A stretch of 52,870 nt of DNA from Actinomycetes bacterium (GTDB lineage Bacteria; Actinomycetota; Acidimicrobiia; Acidimicrobiales; RAAP-2): contig JAJYSU010000001.1 in assembly GCA_021793395.1 (NCBI GenBank), positions 1 through 52,870 of the forward strand. Reading direction: 5' to 3'. Positions 36,061 through 46,841 of the stretch are shown here, one piece after another (within the stretch, counting starts at the first letter, position 1; each line of letters starts with the position of its first letter). The notes below the pieces were generated by a model, which saw only the letters and a program-made list of their open reading frames with translations, ran no database searches and was not told the DNA's origin. Made by a program: the position numbers and the translations under genes.

Positions 36061-36388
36061 TACGTGGCGGACGTGGTCCGCGCGAGACGACCGCCCGACC
36101 TACCGTTTACCAGCCCCGCGATCCCGCGGGTAGCGATCGAGCCATCACGCGTTACGGCCCCGTTCGCCACGTCCTCACTCTTGCTTGTTCGCTCGTCTTT
36201 CTCTCGGAGACGTCGAACGCGACGGCACGACACGGTGGCGGGACCTCGTGCGACGCGGCACCACTACCCGGGTCACGCTCGCGCGAGATCGCGCCGTCGA
36301 ACTCGTTCGCGTCGTCCGCACCATCCGCTCATCGTGCGCACCGCGACGAGAACTCTCGAGGGGACACGACCCGTACACCGACAGGTCC
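36061..36388. other. Intergenic region with a short terminator-like hairpin
   Basis: CCCGCG (36115-36120) pairs with CGCGGG (36125-36130) around ATCC and may end the FAH-family transcript. The rest, up to the tRNA 3' end, holds only arginine-rich shadow frames on both strands and no recognisable gene. Confidence 0.5.
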
Positions 36389-36467
36389 TGGTCGGGCTGG
36401 GGAGATTCGAACTCCCGATCTCTCGGCCCCCAGCCGAGCGCTCTAGACCAAACTAAGCCACAGCCCG
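36389..36467 (-). tRNA. tRNA-Pro(GGG)
   Basis: On the minus strand the acceptor arms CGGGCTG and CAGCCCG pair fully, the anticodon stem CTCGG/CCGAG encloses loop CTGGGGG with anticodon GGG (codons CCC and CCU), and the T arm GGGAG/CTCCC encloses TTCGAAT. Body length is 76 nt with discriminator A, and the CCA end is encoded (36389-36391). Proline identity follows from the anticodon. Confidence 0.97.
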
Positions 36468-36491
36468 AGAGGCCAATGATAGCCGCCGAGA

Positions 36492-36647
36492 CTACACGCT
36501 TTGGCGGTGGGCGCCGTGCGACTGATCGGGATGGGTGAGCCAGGCGCGTGCCTCGCAGAGAAAGGCAATTGTCTCTCCCGTCGCCTTCGCGTGTAGCGCC
36601 TCGAGGATCCGTTCGTCCAGCGCTTCGATCAATGCCTCTGTCGACAT
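36492..36647 (-). CDS. Small 51-aa protein of unknown function
   Basis: A minus-strand frame starting MSTEALIEALDERILEALH and ending at TAG 36494-36492. It has a strong AGGAGAGG 5 nt before the ATG, normal codon use and a mostly helical, amphipathic sequence; a single Cys (FLCEARAWL) and a His-rich tail (HPDQSHGAHRQ). It is below usual gene-calling length. A TACGCT hexamer (36709-36714) and a stem-loop in the leader precede it, and tRNA-Pro lies 24 bp downstream on the same strand, so the two may share a transcript. I do not recognise the family. Confidence 0.72.
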   Translation of the reverse strand: MSTEALIEALDERILEALHAKATGETIAFLCEARAWLTHPDQSHGAHRQSV

Positions 36648-36669
36648 GGCCTCTCCTCTCGTCGTCACC

Positions 36670-36700
36670 GTCCGCCGCGTGACGAGAGCGAACGGCGGAC
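36670..36700 (-). promoter_or_regulatory. 8-bp stem-loop in leader of the 51-aa gene
   Basis: GTCCGCCG (36670-36677) pairs with CGGCGGAC (36693-36700). It ends about 10 nt before the AGGAGAGG of the 51-aa gene. It may act on translation or be an operator shared with gltB, whose promoter is about 40 bp away in the other direction. Confidence 0.45.
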
Positions 36701-36708
36701 GCCGCTCC

Positions 36709-36714
36709 AGCGTA
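36709..36714 (-). promoter_or_regulatory. -10 hexamer TACGCT for the 51-aa gene
   Basis: Minus-strand TACGCT places the transcript start near 36702, just before the stem-loop, with a leader of about 55 nt. Confidence 0.4.
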
Positions 36715-36738
36715 GAGCCCCGCCACCACCGGGTTGGT

Positions 36739-36744
36739 TATAGT
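36739..36744 (+). promoter_or_regulatory. -10 hexamer TATAGT for gltB
   Basis: TATAGT is the closest to the consensus TATAAT in the window. The transcript would start near 36751 and carry a leader of about 28 nt to ATG 36779. Confidence 0.5.
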
Positions 36745-36778
36745 GAGGGCGGGTCAGCGTTGCCCCAACGGTGAACCT

Positions 36779-39700
36779 ATGACCCACGAACCCACTCTCT
36801 ACGACCCCTCGTTCGAGCACGACGCCTGCGGCGTCGGAATGATCGCCGACCTTACGGGGTCCGCGACTTTCACCACGATTGACGACGCCCTCACCATCCT
36901 GGAAAACCTCGAGCACCGCGGCGCGACGGGTGCCGATGTTGACTCCGGAGATGGAGCGGGAATTCTCCTGCAGATGCCCGACGCGTTCGTACGCGCGATC
37001 TTCGATGTCACGCCGCCCGAGCCGGGCGCTTACGGCGTCGCTCAGTGGATGGTGCCGAGGTGGAACGACGCCCTGCGCGAGGAGTTGGACGCGACCTTCG
37101 CGCGAGTAGGGCTACGAACGCTCGGTTGGCGCGACGTTCCCGTCGATTCCACCGTACTGGGTCCGACGTCACGCTCCAGTGAGCCCCACTTCGTTCAGCA
37201 ACTGCTGGACTCGCCGACGGGGGAGCGGGACGACGTCCTCGAGCGGGCACTGTTCTGTGCGCGCAAACTCGCCGAGCACACTGTCGACGTCTACGCGGCC
37301 TCGTGCTCTACTCGAGTCCTAATCTATAAGGGAATGCTGTCCTCGCCACAGTTGCGACGGTACTTCGCTGATCTTCGGGATCCTCGTCTCACGTCGGCCA
37401 TCGCGGTCGTACATAGCCGGTTCTCCACGAACACCCTGCCACGATGGTCCCTGGCGCAACCGTTCCGCTTCATCGCGCACAACGGGGAGATCAACACCAT
37501 CCGGGGCAACCGGAATTGGATGACCGCCCGTGAGTCCACTCTTCGCGCACCGCTACCGGTGGAGATATCCGAGCTCACGCCCATCGTCACCGACGGTCTG
37601 AGCGACTCCGCCAGTTTCGACGAGGTCGTCGAACTCCTCGTGCACGGCGGTCGGTCCCTGGCGCACGCGGTGCTCATGATGATCCCGGAGGCGTGGGAAC
37701 GCTCGACCTCAATGGACCCTGCTCGGCGGGCGTTCTACCGCTACCACGCGGCTCTCATGGAGCCGTGGGACGGCCCCGCTTCGGTGACGTTCTGCGACGG
37801 CCACGTCGTGGGCGCCGTTCTGGACCGCAACGGGCTGCGACCCGCTCGTTACTGGGTCACCAAGGACCAACGGGTGATTCTGGCGAGCGAGGTCGGGGTT
37901 CTCCCGATTGATCCGGCTCTCATCGAACGCAAGGGCCGTCTGCAGCCCGGTCGCGTGTTCCTCGTCGACCTCGACCGCGGGTGCATCGTGGACGACGACG
38001 AACTGAAGGCGCAGTTGGCCCACGCCGCCCCCTACGAACGTTGGCTGAGTGAGGAGCAAATCTCCCTCGACGACGTCCCCGCGCGTCCGATGCTGACGCC
38101 GAGTCACGCCTCGGTGACGCAGCGCCAGAGAAATTTCGGCTACACCGAGGAGGATCTGCGACTGATCCTACGGCCCATGGCGCTCGCGGGCGAGGAGCCC
38201 GTCGGCTCGATGGGTAACGACGCGGCGCTCGCGGTGCTGTCACGCCAACCTCGCTCGTTGTTTGACTACTTCTCCCAACTCTTCGCGCAAGTCACGAACC
38301 CGCCCCTGGACGCCATTCGCGAAGAGCTCGTGACCTCCACCCGCGTCGCACTGGGGGGTGAAGAGAATCTGCTCACCGAGTCGGCTCGTCACTGCCATCA
38401 GGTGGTGCTGGGCTCTCCGGTGCTGAGTGTGGAGGACCTCGCCAAACTGCGATACCTCCACGAAACCGAGCGCGGGCGTGACGTGATCAGCGTGGCCGTG
38501 GACGGACTCTTCGAGGCACACGGCGAGCACGCGGGGGATCGGCTCGCGCACGCGGTCGACCGGGTGGCGGACCTCGTGGCGACTCGCGTGCGTGAGGGCG
38601 CGAGCGTCGTCATTCTCTCGGATCGCAACACCTCGCCCGACTGGGCCGCGGTCCCGAGCTTGTTGCTCACCGCGGCCGTCCACAACCGGCTCGTACGCGA
38701 TCACCTGCGCACCCGGGCCGCCCTCATCATTGAAGCGGGCGACGTCCGCGAGGTGCACCACGTTGCCGCGCTACTCGGCTTTGGGGCGTCCGCCGTCTGC
38801 CCCTACCTTGCCTACGAGTCGATTGATGCCCTGGTCGAGGGGGGTGACATCGATCTCGACCCCTACGACGCCCGCTACCAGTACGCCAAGGCCCTGACCA
38901 AAGGGGTAGTCAAGGTCATGTCCAAAATGGGCGTGAGCACCGTCGCCAGTTACGTCGGTAGTCAACTCTTCGAGGCGGTGGGACTCAGCGACGAGGTGCT
39001 GGGGCGCTACGTCACGGGCTTCCGCTCGCGCCTCGGGGGAGCCACGCTGGACGACGTCGCCCGTGACGTTCTGCGCTGGCACGCTGACGCCTACGGGCCG
39101 CGAGCCACGGGCGGCTCGCTGACGTCGCGCGGCGAGTACCAGTGGCGACGCGACGGCGAGATCCACCTCTTCACGCCGCACGCCGTGCACCGCCTGCAGC
39201 ACGCGACGCGTGCCCGACGCTACGACATCTTTCGCGAGTACACCACGGCGGTTGACCAGCAAGAAGACGGTCGCGTCACTCTGCGCAGTCTCTTACGTTT
39301 GCGATCGGCCGCGGTCGCCACGCCCCTGGACGAGGTCGAGAGCGCCGCGTCAATCATCGCGCGGTTCTCGAGCGGAGCCATGTCGTACGGTTCGATTAGT
39401 GCCGAGGCGCACCAGACGCTGGCGATCGCCATGAATCGACTCGGGGCCAAGTCGAACACCGGCGAAGGCGGCGAGGATGAGGAACGATTTCACGACGCCG
39501 ACCCTCGTCACAATCGCCGTTCCGCTATCAAGCAGGTGGCGTCGGGCCGCTTCGGCGTCACGAGTCAGTACCTCGTCAACGCGGACGACCTGCAGATCAA
39601 GATGGCTCAGGGTGCCAAGCCCGGCGAAGGGGGACAGTTACCCGGTACGAAGGTGTACCCCTGGATTGCGGCCACGCGCCACTCCACGCCGGGGGTGGGC

Positions 39701-41212
39701 CTGATCTCGCCCCCACCCCATCACGACATCTACTCGATCGAAGACTTGGCACAGTTGATCTACGACCTCAAGAGCGCCAACGACGCGGCCCGCATCCACG
39801 TGAAGCTCGTGTCCGAGCAGGGCGTCGGTACGATCGCCGCCGGTGTGGCCAAGGCACACGCCGACGTCATCCTCATCTCGGGACACGACGGCGGAACCGG
39901 AGCGGCACCGCTCACGTCGCTCAAGCACGCGGGAACTCCCTGGGAGATCGGACTCGCCGAGGCTCACCAGACGCTCGCGGCTAACGGCCTGCGTGATCGA
40001 GTCGTGCTACAAGTCGACGGGCAACTACGCACTGGTCGCGATGTCGTCATCGCCGCGATGCTCGGCGCGGAGGAGTTCGGCTTCGCCACCGCACCCCTCG
40101 TCGTCATGGGCTGCGTCATGATGCGCGTGTGCCACCTCGACACCTGCCCCGTCGGCATCGCCACGCAGAACCCTGTCCTGCGCGAACGCTTCCGCGGCCA
40201 GCCGGAGTTTGTGACGACGTTCTTCGAGTACCTCGCCGAGGAGGTTCGCGAACACCTGTCGCGCTTGGGAGTCCACTCCCTCGACGAGATCATCGGTGAC
40301 ACGCACCTCCTCGACGCGGTGCCCGCCGTCGACGGACCCGCCCTCGATCTGTCGGCGCTACTGGCGCCGGTCGACCCCACGCAACGTCGTCGGCATCGTG
40401 CTCAGGATCACGGTCTAGGCGCGGCGCTCGACTGGGTCTTCGTGACCGACGCCGTCGCCGCTGCTCGAGAGGGACGACACTGGCGCACCTCGTTGCCCAT
40501 CGCGAACGTGAATCGGGCGGTGGGTACCCTGACCGGTAGCGCCATTACGCGAGCTATGGGAACGCGTGAACTCGTCGACGACCAGATCGAGATCAACGTC
40601 ACGGGCTCGTCGGGCCAGAGCCTCGGTGCGTTCCTGCCCCGCGGCGTCACCCTACGCCTACGCGGCGACGCGAACGACTACGTGGGCAAGGGGCTTTCGG
40701 GAGGACGCATCGTGATCGCGCCGCCCAGCGAGGCCACCTTCGCGAGCGAGGACAACGTCATCGCCGGCAACGTGATCGGCTACGGGGCCACCGCCGGAGA
40801 AATCTTCATCAGCGGCGTCGTGGGTGAGCGCTGCGGGGTGCGCAACTCAGGAGCGACGATAGTCGTCGAAGGAGCGGGTGACCACGCGGGGGAGTACATG
40901 ACGGGTGGGGTGGTCGTGATCCTCGGGCGTCTTGGACGCAACCTCGCTGCCGGGATGTCCGGCGGCACCCTCTACCTCTACGACCCGCGCGACGCGGTCC
41001 ACGAGCACCTCAGCAATGGGGTCTACGAAATCGACCCCCTCGACGCGCGCGACGACGACCTCGTACTGTCGTTGCTCACCCGCTTCGTCAAGGAGACGGA
41101 CTCCACCCTCGCGGCGCGCCTCGTCCAGGAATGGCGTCGCGAGCGAATGAGGATGGTTCGTATCGAGACCTCGGAGTATCAGCGCGCTCGCGAGGAGACC
41201 CGCTGTGGGTAA
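36779..41212 (+). CDS. gltB: Glutamate synthase large subunit
   Basis: A 1477-aa enzyme that makes glutamate from glutamine and 2-oxoglutarate. The class II glutaminase domain follows a 16-residue propeptide; Cys17 (HDACGVGM) should become the N-terminal nucleophile. A central domain, the FMN-binding synthase domain (GEGGEDEERFHD, GHDGGTGAAPLTSLKHAG) and the C-terminal beta-helix (GGRIVIAPP, GATAGEIFISG) follow. The 3Fe-4S cysteines are in C-V-M-M-R-V-C-H-L-D-T-C-P-V-G. ATG 36779 gives the expected propeptide; the upstream in-frame codons are not conserved. It overlaps gltD by 8 nt. Confidence 0.97.
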   Translation: MTHEPTLYDPSFEHDACGVGMIADLTGSATFTTIDDALTILENLEHRGATGADVDSGDGAGILLQMPDAFVRAIFDVTPPEPGAYGVAQWMVPRWNDALREELDATFARVGLRTLGWRDVPVDSTVLGPTSRSSEPHFVQQLLDSPTGERDDVLERALFCARKLAEHTVDVYAASCSTRVLIYKGMLSSPQLRRYFADLRDPRLTSAIAVVHSRFSTNTLPRWSLAQPFRFIAHNGEINTIRGNRNWMTARESTLRAPLPVEISELTPIVTDGLSDSASFDEVVELLVHGGRSLAHAVLMMIPEAWERSTSMDPARRAFYRYHAALMEPWDGPASVTFCDGHVVGAVLDRNGLRPARYWVTKDQRVILASEVGVLPIDPALIERKGRLQPGRVFLVDLDRGCIVDDDELKAQLAHAAPYERWLSEEQISLDDVPARPMLTPSHASVTQRQRNFGYTEEDLRLILRPMALAGEEPVGSMGNDAALAVLSRQPRSLFDYFSQLFAQVTNPPLDAIREELVTSTRVALGGEENLLTESARHCHQVVLGSPVLSVEDLAKLRYLHETERGRDVISVAVDGLFEAHGEHAGDRLAHAVDRVADLVATRVREGASVVILSDRNTSPDWAAVPSLLLTAAVHNRLVRDHLRTRAALIIEAGDVREVHHVAALLGFGASAVCPYLAYESIDALVEGGDIDLDPYDARYQYAKALTKGVVKVMSKMGVSTVASYVGSQLFEAVGLSDEVLGRYVTGFRSRLGGATLDDVARDVLRWHADAYGPRATGGSLTSRGEYQWRRDGEIHLFTPHAVHRLQHATRARRYDIFREYTTAVDQQEDGRVTLRSLLRLRSAAVATPLDEVESAASIIARFSSGAMSYGSISAEAHQTLAIAMNRLGAKSNTGEGGEDEERFHDADPRHNRRSAIKQVASGRFGVTSQYLVNADDLQIKMAQGAKPGEGGQLPGTKVYPWIAATRHSTPGVGLISPPPHHDIYSIEDLAQLIYDLKSANDAARIHVKLVSEQGVGTIAAGVAKAHADVILISGHDGGTGAAPLTSLKHAGTPWEIGLAEAHQTLAANGLRDRVVLQVDGQLRTGRDVVIAAMLGAEEFGFATAPLVVMGCVMMRVCHLDTCPVGIATQNPVLRERFRGQPEFVTTFFEYLAEEVREHLSRLGVHSLDEIIGDTHLLDAVPAVDGPALDLSALLAPVDPTQRRRHRAQDHGLGAALDWVFVTDAVAAAREGRHWRTSLPIANVNRAVGTLTGSAITRAMGTRELVDDQIEINVTGSSGQSLGAFLPRGVTLRLRGDANDYVGKGLSGGRIVIAPPSEATFASEDNVIAGNVIGYGATAGEIFISGVVGERCGVRNSGATIVVEGAGDHAGEYMTGGVVVILGRLGRNLAAGMSGGTLYLYDPRDAVHEHLSNGVYEIDPLDARDDDLVLSLLTRFVKETDSTLAARLVQEWRRERMRMVRIETSEYQRAREETRCG

Positions 41213-42629
41213 GCCAACCGGATTTCTCGAATTCCCGCGCCGCGGTCCCACGCCGCGGCCCGTGGCGCAACGACGTCGCGATTGGCGCGAAGTGTACGCT
41301 CCCCAGTCCGACGACGAGATTCGCTCGCAGGCCGCGCGCTGCATGGACTGTGGCATCCCCTTTTGCACCCAGGGATGCCCGCTGGGTAACCCCATTCCCA
41401 CTTTCAACGACCACGTGTACCGCGGCCGTTGGGACCGCGCCGCCGACGCGCTCTTCGCCACCAACAACTTTCCCGAGTTCACCGGACGACTATGCCCGGC
41501 TCCGTGCGAATCCGCGTGCGTGCTGGGAATCGCCGACGATCCGGTCACGATCGAACGCCTCGAGTACGAGATCGTGGAGCACGCCTTCGCCCGCGGAGCG
41601 GTAACGCCCACGTCCCCGCCGAGCGACGGGCCACGAGTCGCGATCATCGGCTCGGGACCCTCGGGCCTCGCCAGCGCGGCGCAGTTGACCTCGGTGGGGT
41701 ACCGCGTCGACGTCTTCGAACGCAGCGACGCGATCGGCGGCCTGCTGCGCTACGGAATTCCCGCGTTCAAACTCGAGAAGTCTGTACTCGACCGCCGCCT
41801 CGACGTGCTCGCTCAGTCGGGCGTGACGTTTCATCCGTCGACGCCCATTGGCACGGATCTGTCACTGGCAGACCTGCGCGACACCTTCGACGCCGTCGTG
41901 ATCGCCGTCGGCTCCACCGTCGCGCGTCGCCTCGACGTGGCGGGAGCAGACCTCGCGGGAGTACACCCGGCGATGGAGTACCTGGAGGCCGCCAACCGCG
42001 CGGTTCGTGACGGCGTCGGATCCTCGATCGACGCCGCGGGTCGCCGCGTCATCATCCTTGGTGGCGGTGATACCGGTGCGGACTGTCTGGGCACCGCTCA
42101 CCGCCAGGGGGCGACGTCAGTACACCAGATCGAGATCCTGGCGCGACCACCCGACGAGCGTCCGTCGGATGCTCCGTGGCCTACGATGGCGCGGCTCTTC
42201 AAGGTGACAACGGCGCACCAGGAGGGCGGGGAGCGACTCTTCGCCACCGAGACACTCGCCTTCGAGGGCGTGGAACACGTCGAGCAGATTCGCCTCCTCG
42301 ACCACTCCACCGGCGAGACGCATCTCCAGCGGGCGGACCTGGTGCTGATCGCGGCGGGCTTCACGGGGCCCGAACTGGCGCCCCTCGGTCTTGAGGACGA
42401 CCGCTGGCGCACCGAGCGGCGCACCCTCCGAGTCGACGAGGCGTGGCGCGTCGATCTCACCACGCCGGGCGCGCCGGTGTTCGCCTGCGGCGACGCCGTA
42501 CGCGGACAGAGTCTTATCGTGTGGGCTATCGCCGAGGGGCGTAGCGCCGCCGCCGCCGTTGATCACGTGCTGCGCGGTGAACCGTCGCTCCTGGCCTCAC
42601 CAGTCACTCCGTACACGTCGTCGTGGTAG
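41205..42629 (+). CDS. gltD: Glutamate synthase small subunit
   Basis: A 474-aa FAD and 4Fe-4S protein that feeds electrons from NADPH to GltB. The N-terminal Cys clusters are CMDCGIPFCTQGCPLGN and CPAPCESACV; the FAD fold is IIGSGPSGLASAAQL, and the NADPH fold is ILGGGDTGADCLG. C-terminal GDAVRGQSLIVWAIAEGR is typical. GTG 41205 starts within the last codons of gltB. Length matches the family. Confidence 0.97.
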   Translation: MGKPTGFLEFPRRGPTPRPVAQRRRDWREVYAPQSDDEIRSQAARCMDCGIPFCTQGCPLGNPIPTFNDHVYRGRWDRAADALFATNNFPEFTGRLCPAPCESACVLGIADDPVTIERLEYEIVEHAFARGAVTPTSPPSDGPRVAIIGSGPSGLASAAQLTSVGYRVDVFERSDAIGGLLRYGIPAFKLEKSVLDRRLDVLAQSGVTFHPSTPIGTDLSLADLRDTFDAVVIAVGSTVARRLDVAGADLAGVHPAMEYLEAANRAVRDGVGSSIDAAGRRVIILGGGDTGADCLGTAHRQGATSVHQIEILARPPDERPSDAPWPTMARLFKVTTAHQEGGERLFATETLAFEGVEHVEQIRLLDHSTGETHLQRADLVLIAAGFTGPELAPLGLEDDRWRTERRTLRVDEAWRVDLTTPGAPVFACGDAVRGQSLIVWAIAEGRSAAAAVDHVLRGEPSLLASPVTPYTSSW

Positions 42630-42784
42630 CAGCTCGTCACCACCGCCCATCTCCTACCGCCACCTCCTACCGCTCACAAGGTCACGCCGCGGCTCGCGAG
42701 GCGGTTCGGGCCCCGAGTACGGTAGAGGACACCGGGCGGTGATACCGCTCAGTAACATCGGCCCAGGCACCTGAAGGGGGACAC

Positions 42785-44400
<1,616 letters not shown>

Positions 44401-44401
<1 letters not shown>

Positions 44402-44598
44402 TGGAGAACCTGCACGAGTTGGCCGACGAGATCGCCGCGATTGAGCAACGCGTCAGCGACGCGATCGTGGAGACCCTACGCGATCAGTTGCACGGCGACG
44501 TGGCCGCACGCGAGCGTGACCGTCAACTCAGTCGAGTGCGGCGCAGCCTGGCTCGGGCGGAAAGTCTCCTGCGCGCGGCGGACTCGGACGAGGACTAA
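44401..44598 (+). CDS. Small 65-aa coiled-coil protein
   Basis: Starts at GTG 44401, whose first base is the last base of the ligase stop codon. It is nearly all charged helix: VENLHELADEIAAIEQRVSD, then a second helix RDRQLSRVRRSLARAESLLR, and an acidic tail DSDED. No Cys, no membrane segment. Codon use matches the neighbours. It may be a small accessory or regulatory subunit of the ligase, but I do not recognise the family. Its stop overlaps that of the convergent LOG gene. Confidence 0.72.
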
Positions 44599-45554
44599 CC
44601 AGACCACCGGTTCAGCTCGTCGATCAGGCGGCGAAGAGTTGCGTAGTCGCGCCCGTCAAAGCTGATGCTGAGCGTTGTCGCGTCGCGCACCCGCATGCCA
44701 CCGTCACGGGCGAACATGGGAAAGTCACTCGCCAGCGAGGCTACGCGCTCATCGTCGACCACACGTAGCGTAATCTCAGCGCGCGAACCGTGAACAACGA
44801 CTGATCGAAAGTTAGCGTAGAAGCGCTCGATCACGGCAATGGCGTCGGGAACCGAACTCACCAGGTCGACCAAGTTACTGGCCTCAGCCTCCACGTACTT
44901 GCCGGCCACCAGCGCACCGTCCAGGAACGCGCGCCACTGTCGCCAGTAGTGGCCTTCGGGCGTGTCCACCAGGATCACCGGAGCGGGACGACTCTTACCG
45001 GTGTGCAGCAGAGTCAGAATCTCGAACGCCTCGTCCATCGTTCCTAGCCCTCCCGGGAAGAACACGAAGGCCAGCGACTCCTTGGTCAGGGCGACCTTGC
45101 GGGTGAAGAAGTACTTCATCTCCACGAGCCGTGACTCCGCGTCGACGAAGGGATTGGCACTCTGCTCGTAGGGTAGACGGATATTCACGCCGAGCGTGTT
45201 CGCCGCGCCGGCTCCGCGAGCCGCGGCCTCCATGATGCCCGGTCCCGCTCCCGACACGATGATCCACTGTCGCGAGGCCATGGCGGCACCGAGCTCGCGG
45301 GCCATCGCGTAGAGCGGATCGTCCTCGCCGACCCGCGCCGACCCGAAGATGGTGACCTTCGGTCGGTCGCGCCACGGCGAGAAGACGTCGCCGGCGTCGA
45401 GGAGCTCGCGCAGCGTGGTGATCGTGAGCCCCAGCTGCTCGGGGTCCGACGCCGACGCCACCACGCGGTCCACGTAGGCCCGAAGCTGTGAGATCTGCTG
45501 ATCGTGCTCGCGCCCACGACGCGCCTGATCACCCGTACCCGTGGCGTGAGTCAT
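44595..45554 (-). CDS. LOG-family nucleotide 5'-monophosphate phosphoribohydrolase
   Basis: A 319-aa protein with a Rossmann-like LOG core at about 65-235, showing IFGSARVGEDDP, the nucleotide loop SGAGPGIMEAAARGA and the catalytic PGGLGTMDE. Such enzymes split purine or cytokinin riboside monophosphates into base and ribose 5-phosphate; older databases call them lysine decarboxylases. An N-terminal helix and a C-terminal domain of about 80 residues extend it beyond the 190-aa plant type. ATG 45554 is chosen because it overlaps the stop of a 49-aa ORF in ATGA. Last gene of the tkt-tal unit, where released ribose 5-phosphate would feed the pentose phosphate pathway (inference). Confidence 0.88.
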   Translation of the reverse strand: MTHATGTGDQARRGREHDQQISQLRAYVDRVVASASDPEQLGLTITTLRELLDAGDVFSPWRDRPKVTIFGSARVGEDDPLYAMARELGAAMASRQWIIVSGAGPGIMEAAARGAGAANTLGVNIRLPYEQSANPFVDAESRLVEMKYFFTRKVALTKESLAFVFFPGGLGTMDEAFEILTLLHTGKSRPAPVILVDTPEGHYWRQWRAFLDGALVAGKYVEAEASNLVDLVSSVPDAIAVIERFYANFRSVVVHGSRAEITLRVVDDERVASLASDFPMFARDGGMRVRDATTLSISFDGRDYATLRRLIDELNRWSG

Positions 45555-45700
45555 GGGCGAGCACGACCATCGTCGTCGGCTAACTCCCACACCGCCGCCA
45601 CGTCTTCGCGGCGCGCCTCGAGCGACCGCTCCCCGTGCGTCCCCGCCTTCCCGTCGTCGACACGTCGCGGGCCGTACGCGTCAGGCCCGAGTGTCGACAC
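45551..45700 (-). CDS. Small 49-aa ORF between tal and the LOG gene
   Basis: GTG 45700, 7 nt after the tal stop, with AGGA close upstream. The product is hydrophilic and helical (VSTLGPDAYGPRRVDDGKAG, then RREDVAAVWELADDDGRARP), with no Cys and no membrane segment. Its TGA overlaps the LOG-gene ATG in ATGA, so its translation would bring ribosomes to the LOG start, which otherwise lacks a ribosome binding site. It may be a coupling leader or a true small protein. No family recognised. Confidence 0.6.
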   Translation of the reverse strand: MSTLGPDAYGPRRVDDGKAGTHGERSLEARREDVAAVWELADDDGRARP

Positions 45701-45707
45701 GAGGGTC

Positions 45708-46841
45708 CTACGCCGAAGCGGCGTTGTGCGACGAACCCGCGGGAAACTTCGCCTCAATGGTGGTGAGCAGGGCATCGTAGGCGTCGGCAAAGGCATTCAC
45801 GCCCTCCGTCTCGAGACGAGCCGTGACCTCGTCGAGGTCAACGTCGGTCCCCAGCACGTCGAGACGGCGCGCGGCGCGAGCGGTTGTCTCGGAGTCGACG
45901 AGCACTGAGCGCGTGACGTCGAGATGTTCGAGCGCCGCGTGCAGAGTGGCGTCGGGCATGGTGTTCACCGTGTCGTCGGCCACCAGGTCGTTGACGTAGA
46001 GCAGTTCATCGTAACGGGGATCCTTGGTCGACGTCGACGCCCAGAGAGGCCGCTGAATCTGAGCGCCCCGCGCCATGAGGGCGGCGACGTCGGGGTCGGC
46101 CTGGCGCGCGCGAAACATCGCGTACGCGGCGGCCGTCTGAGCTACCGCGATGGTTCCACGCCGCGGATCCCCCTCGGCCAACTGGGCGTCGATGGCGACG
46201 TCGAGCCGCGAGACGAAGAACGACGCGACGCTCGCCAGACCGGCGAGGTCGTGACCTCGGCCCGCGGCCAGAACGAGCCCGTCGCGCCACGCGTCGATCA
46301 CCTCGTCGTAACGCGACGTCGAGAAGATCAACGTCACGTTTACGTTGATGCCCTGGCCCAACACCTCGGTGATGGCGGGGAGCCCCTCACGCGTGGCGGG
46401 TATCTTGATCATCACGTTGGGTCGGTCCACTTCTCGCGCGAGACGTTGAGCCGCCGCGATCGTGGCACCAGTGTCACGGGCGAGCCGAGGTGACACCTCC
46501 AGCGAGACGAAGCCGTCGGCGTAGTGTCGGTGCCCGTGCGTCATCTCCTCGCGCGACGCGCGATGCACCGCGGCCAGAACGTCACAGGCGTCGCGAACGT
46601 CGGCCACGGCGAGCGACTCGAAGACCACTTCCGGATCGCGAGTATCGAGTGCCGCGATCGCGGCGTCGTAGGCACTCGACGACGCGAGAGACTTCGCGAA
46701 AATGGAGGGGTTGGAGGTGACGCCGCGAACCCCCTGGGCGACGAGACCGGCGAGCGTACCGTCATCAAGCCAGTCGCGGCGAATGTTGTCGATCCACGGA
46801 CTCTGACCGTGCTGGTCGTACAGATCGTGCAATGTCGTCAT
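45708..46841 (-). CDS. tal: Transaldolase
   Basis: A 377-aa TIM-barrel enzyme of the non-oxidative pentose phosphate pathway that moves a dihydroxyacetone unit between sugar phosphates. It has GVTSNPSIFAKS, SLEVSPRLARD, the Schiff-base lysine in V-M-I-K-I-P-A-T, and NVNVTLIFSTSRYDEVI, then the STSTKDPRYDELLYVNDLVADDTVNTMP region (shown here by its ends STSTKDP and DDTVNTMP). This is the longer class shared by actinobacteria. ATG 46841 overlaps the tkt stop in ATGA. Confidence 0.96.
   Translation of the reverse strand: MTTLHDLYDQHGQSPWIDNIRRDWLDDGTLAGLVAQGVRGVTSNPSIFAKSLASSSAYDAAIAALDTRDPEVVFESLAVADVRDACDVLAAVHRASREEMTHGHRHYADGFVSLEVSPRLARDTGATIAAAQRLAREVDRPNVMIKIPATREGLPAITEVLGQGINVNVTLIFSTSRYDEVIDAWRDGLVLAAGRGHDLAGLASVASFFVSRLDVAIDAQLAEGDPRRGTIAVAQTAAAYAMFRARQADPDVAALMARGAQIQRPLWASTSTKDPRYDELLYVNDLVADDTVNTMPDATLHAALEHLDVTRSVLVDSETTARAARRLDVLGTDVDLDEVTARLETEGVNAFADAYDALLTTIEAKFPAGSSHNAASA

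Noticed and set aside
36535..36774. 79-codon plus-strand frame opposite the 51-aa gene
   Set aside because: No start signal; the minus strand has a strong ribosome binding site and better codon use.
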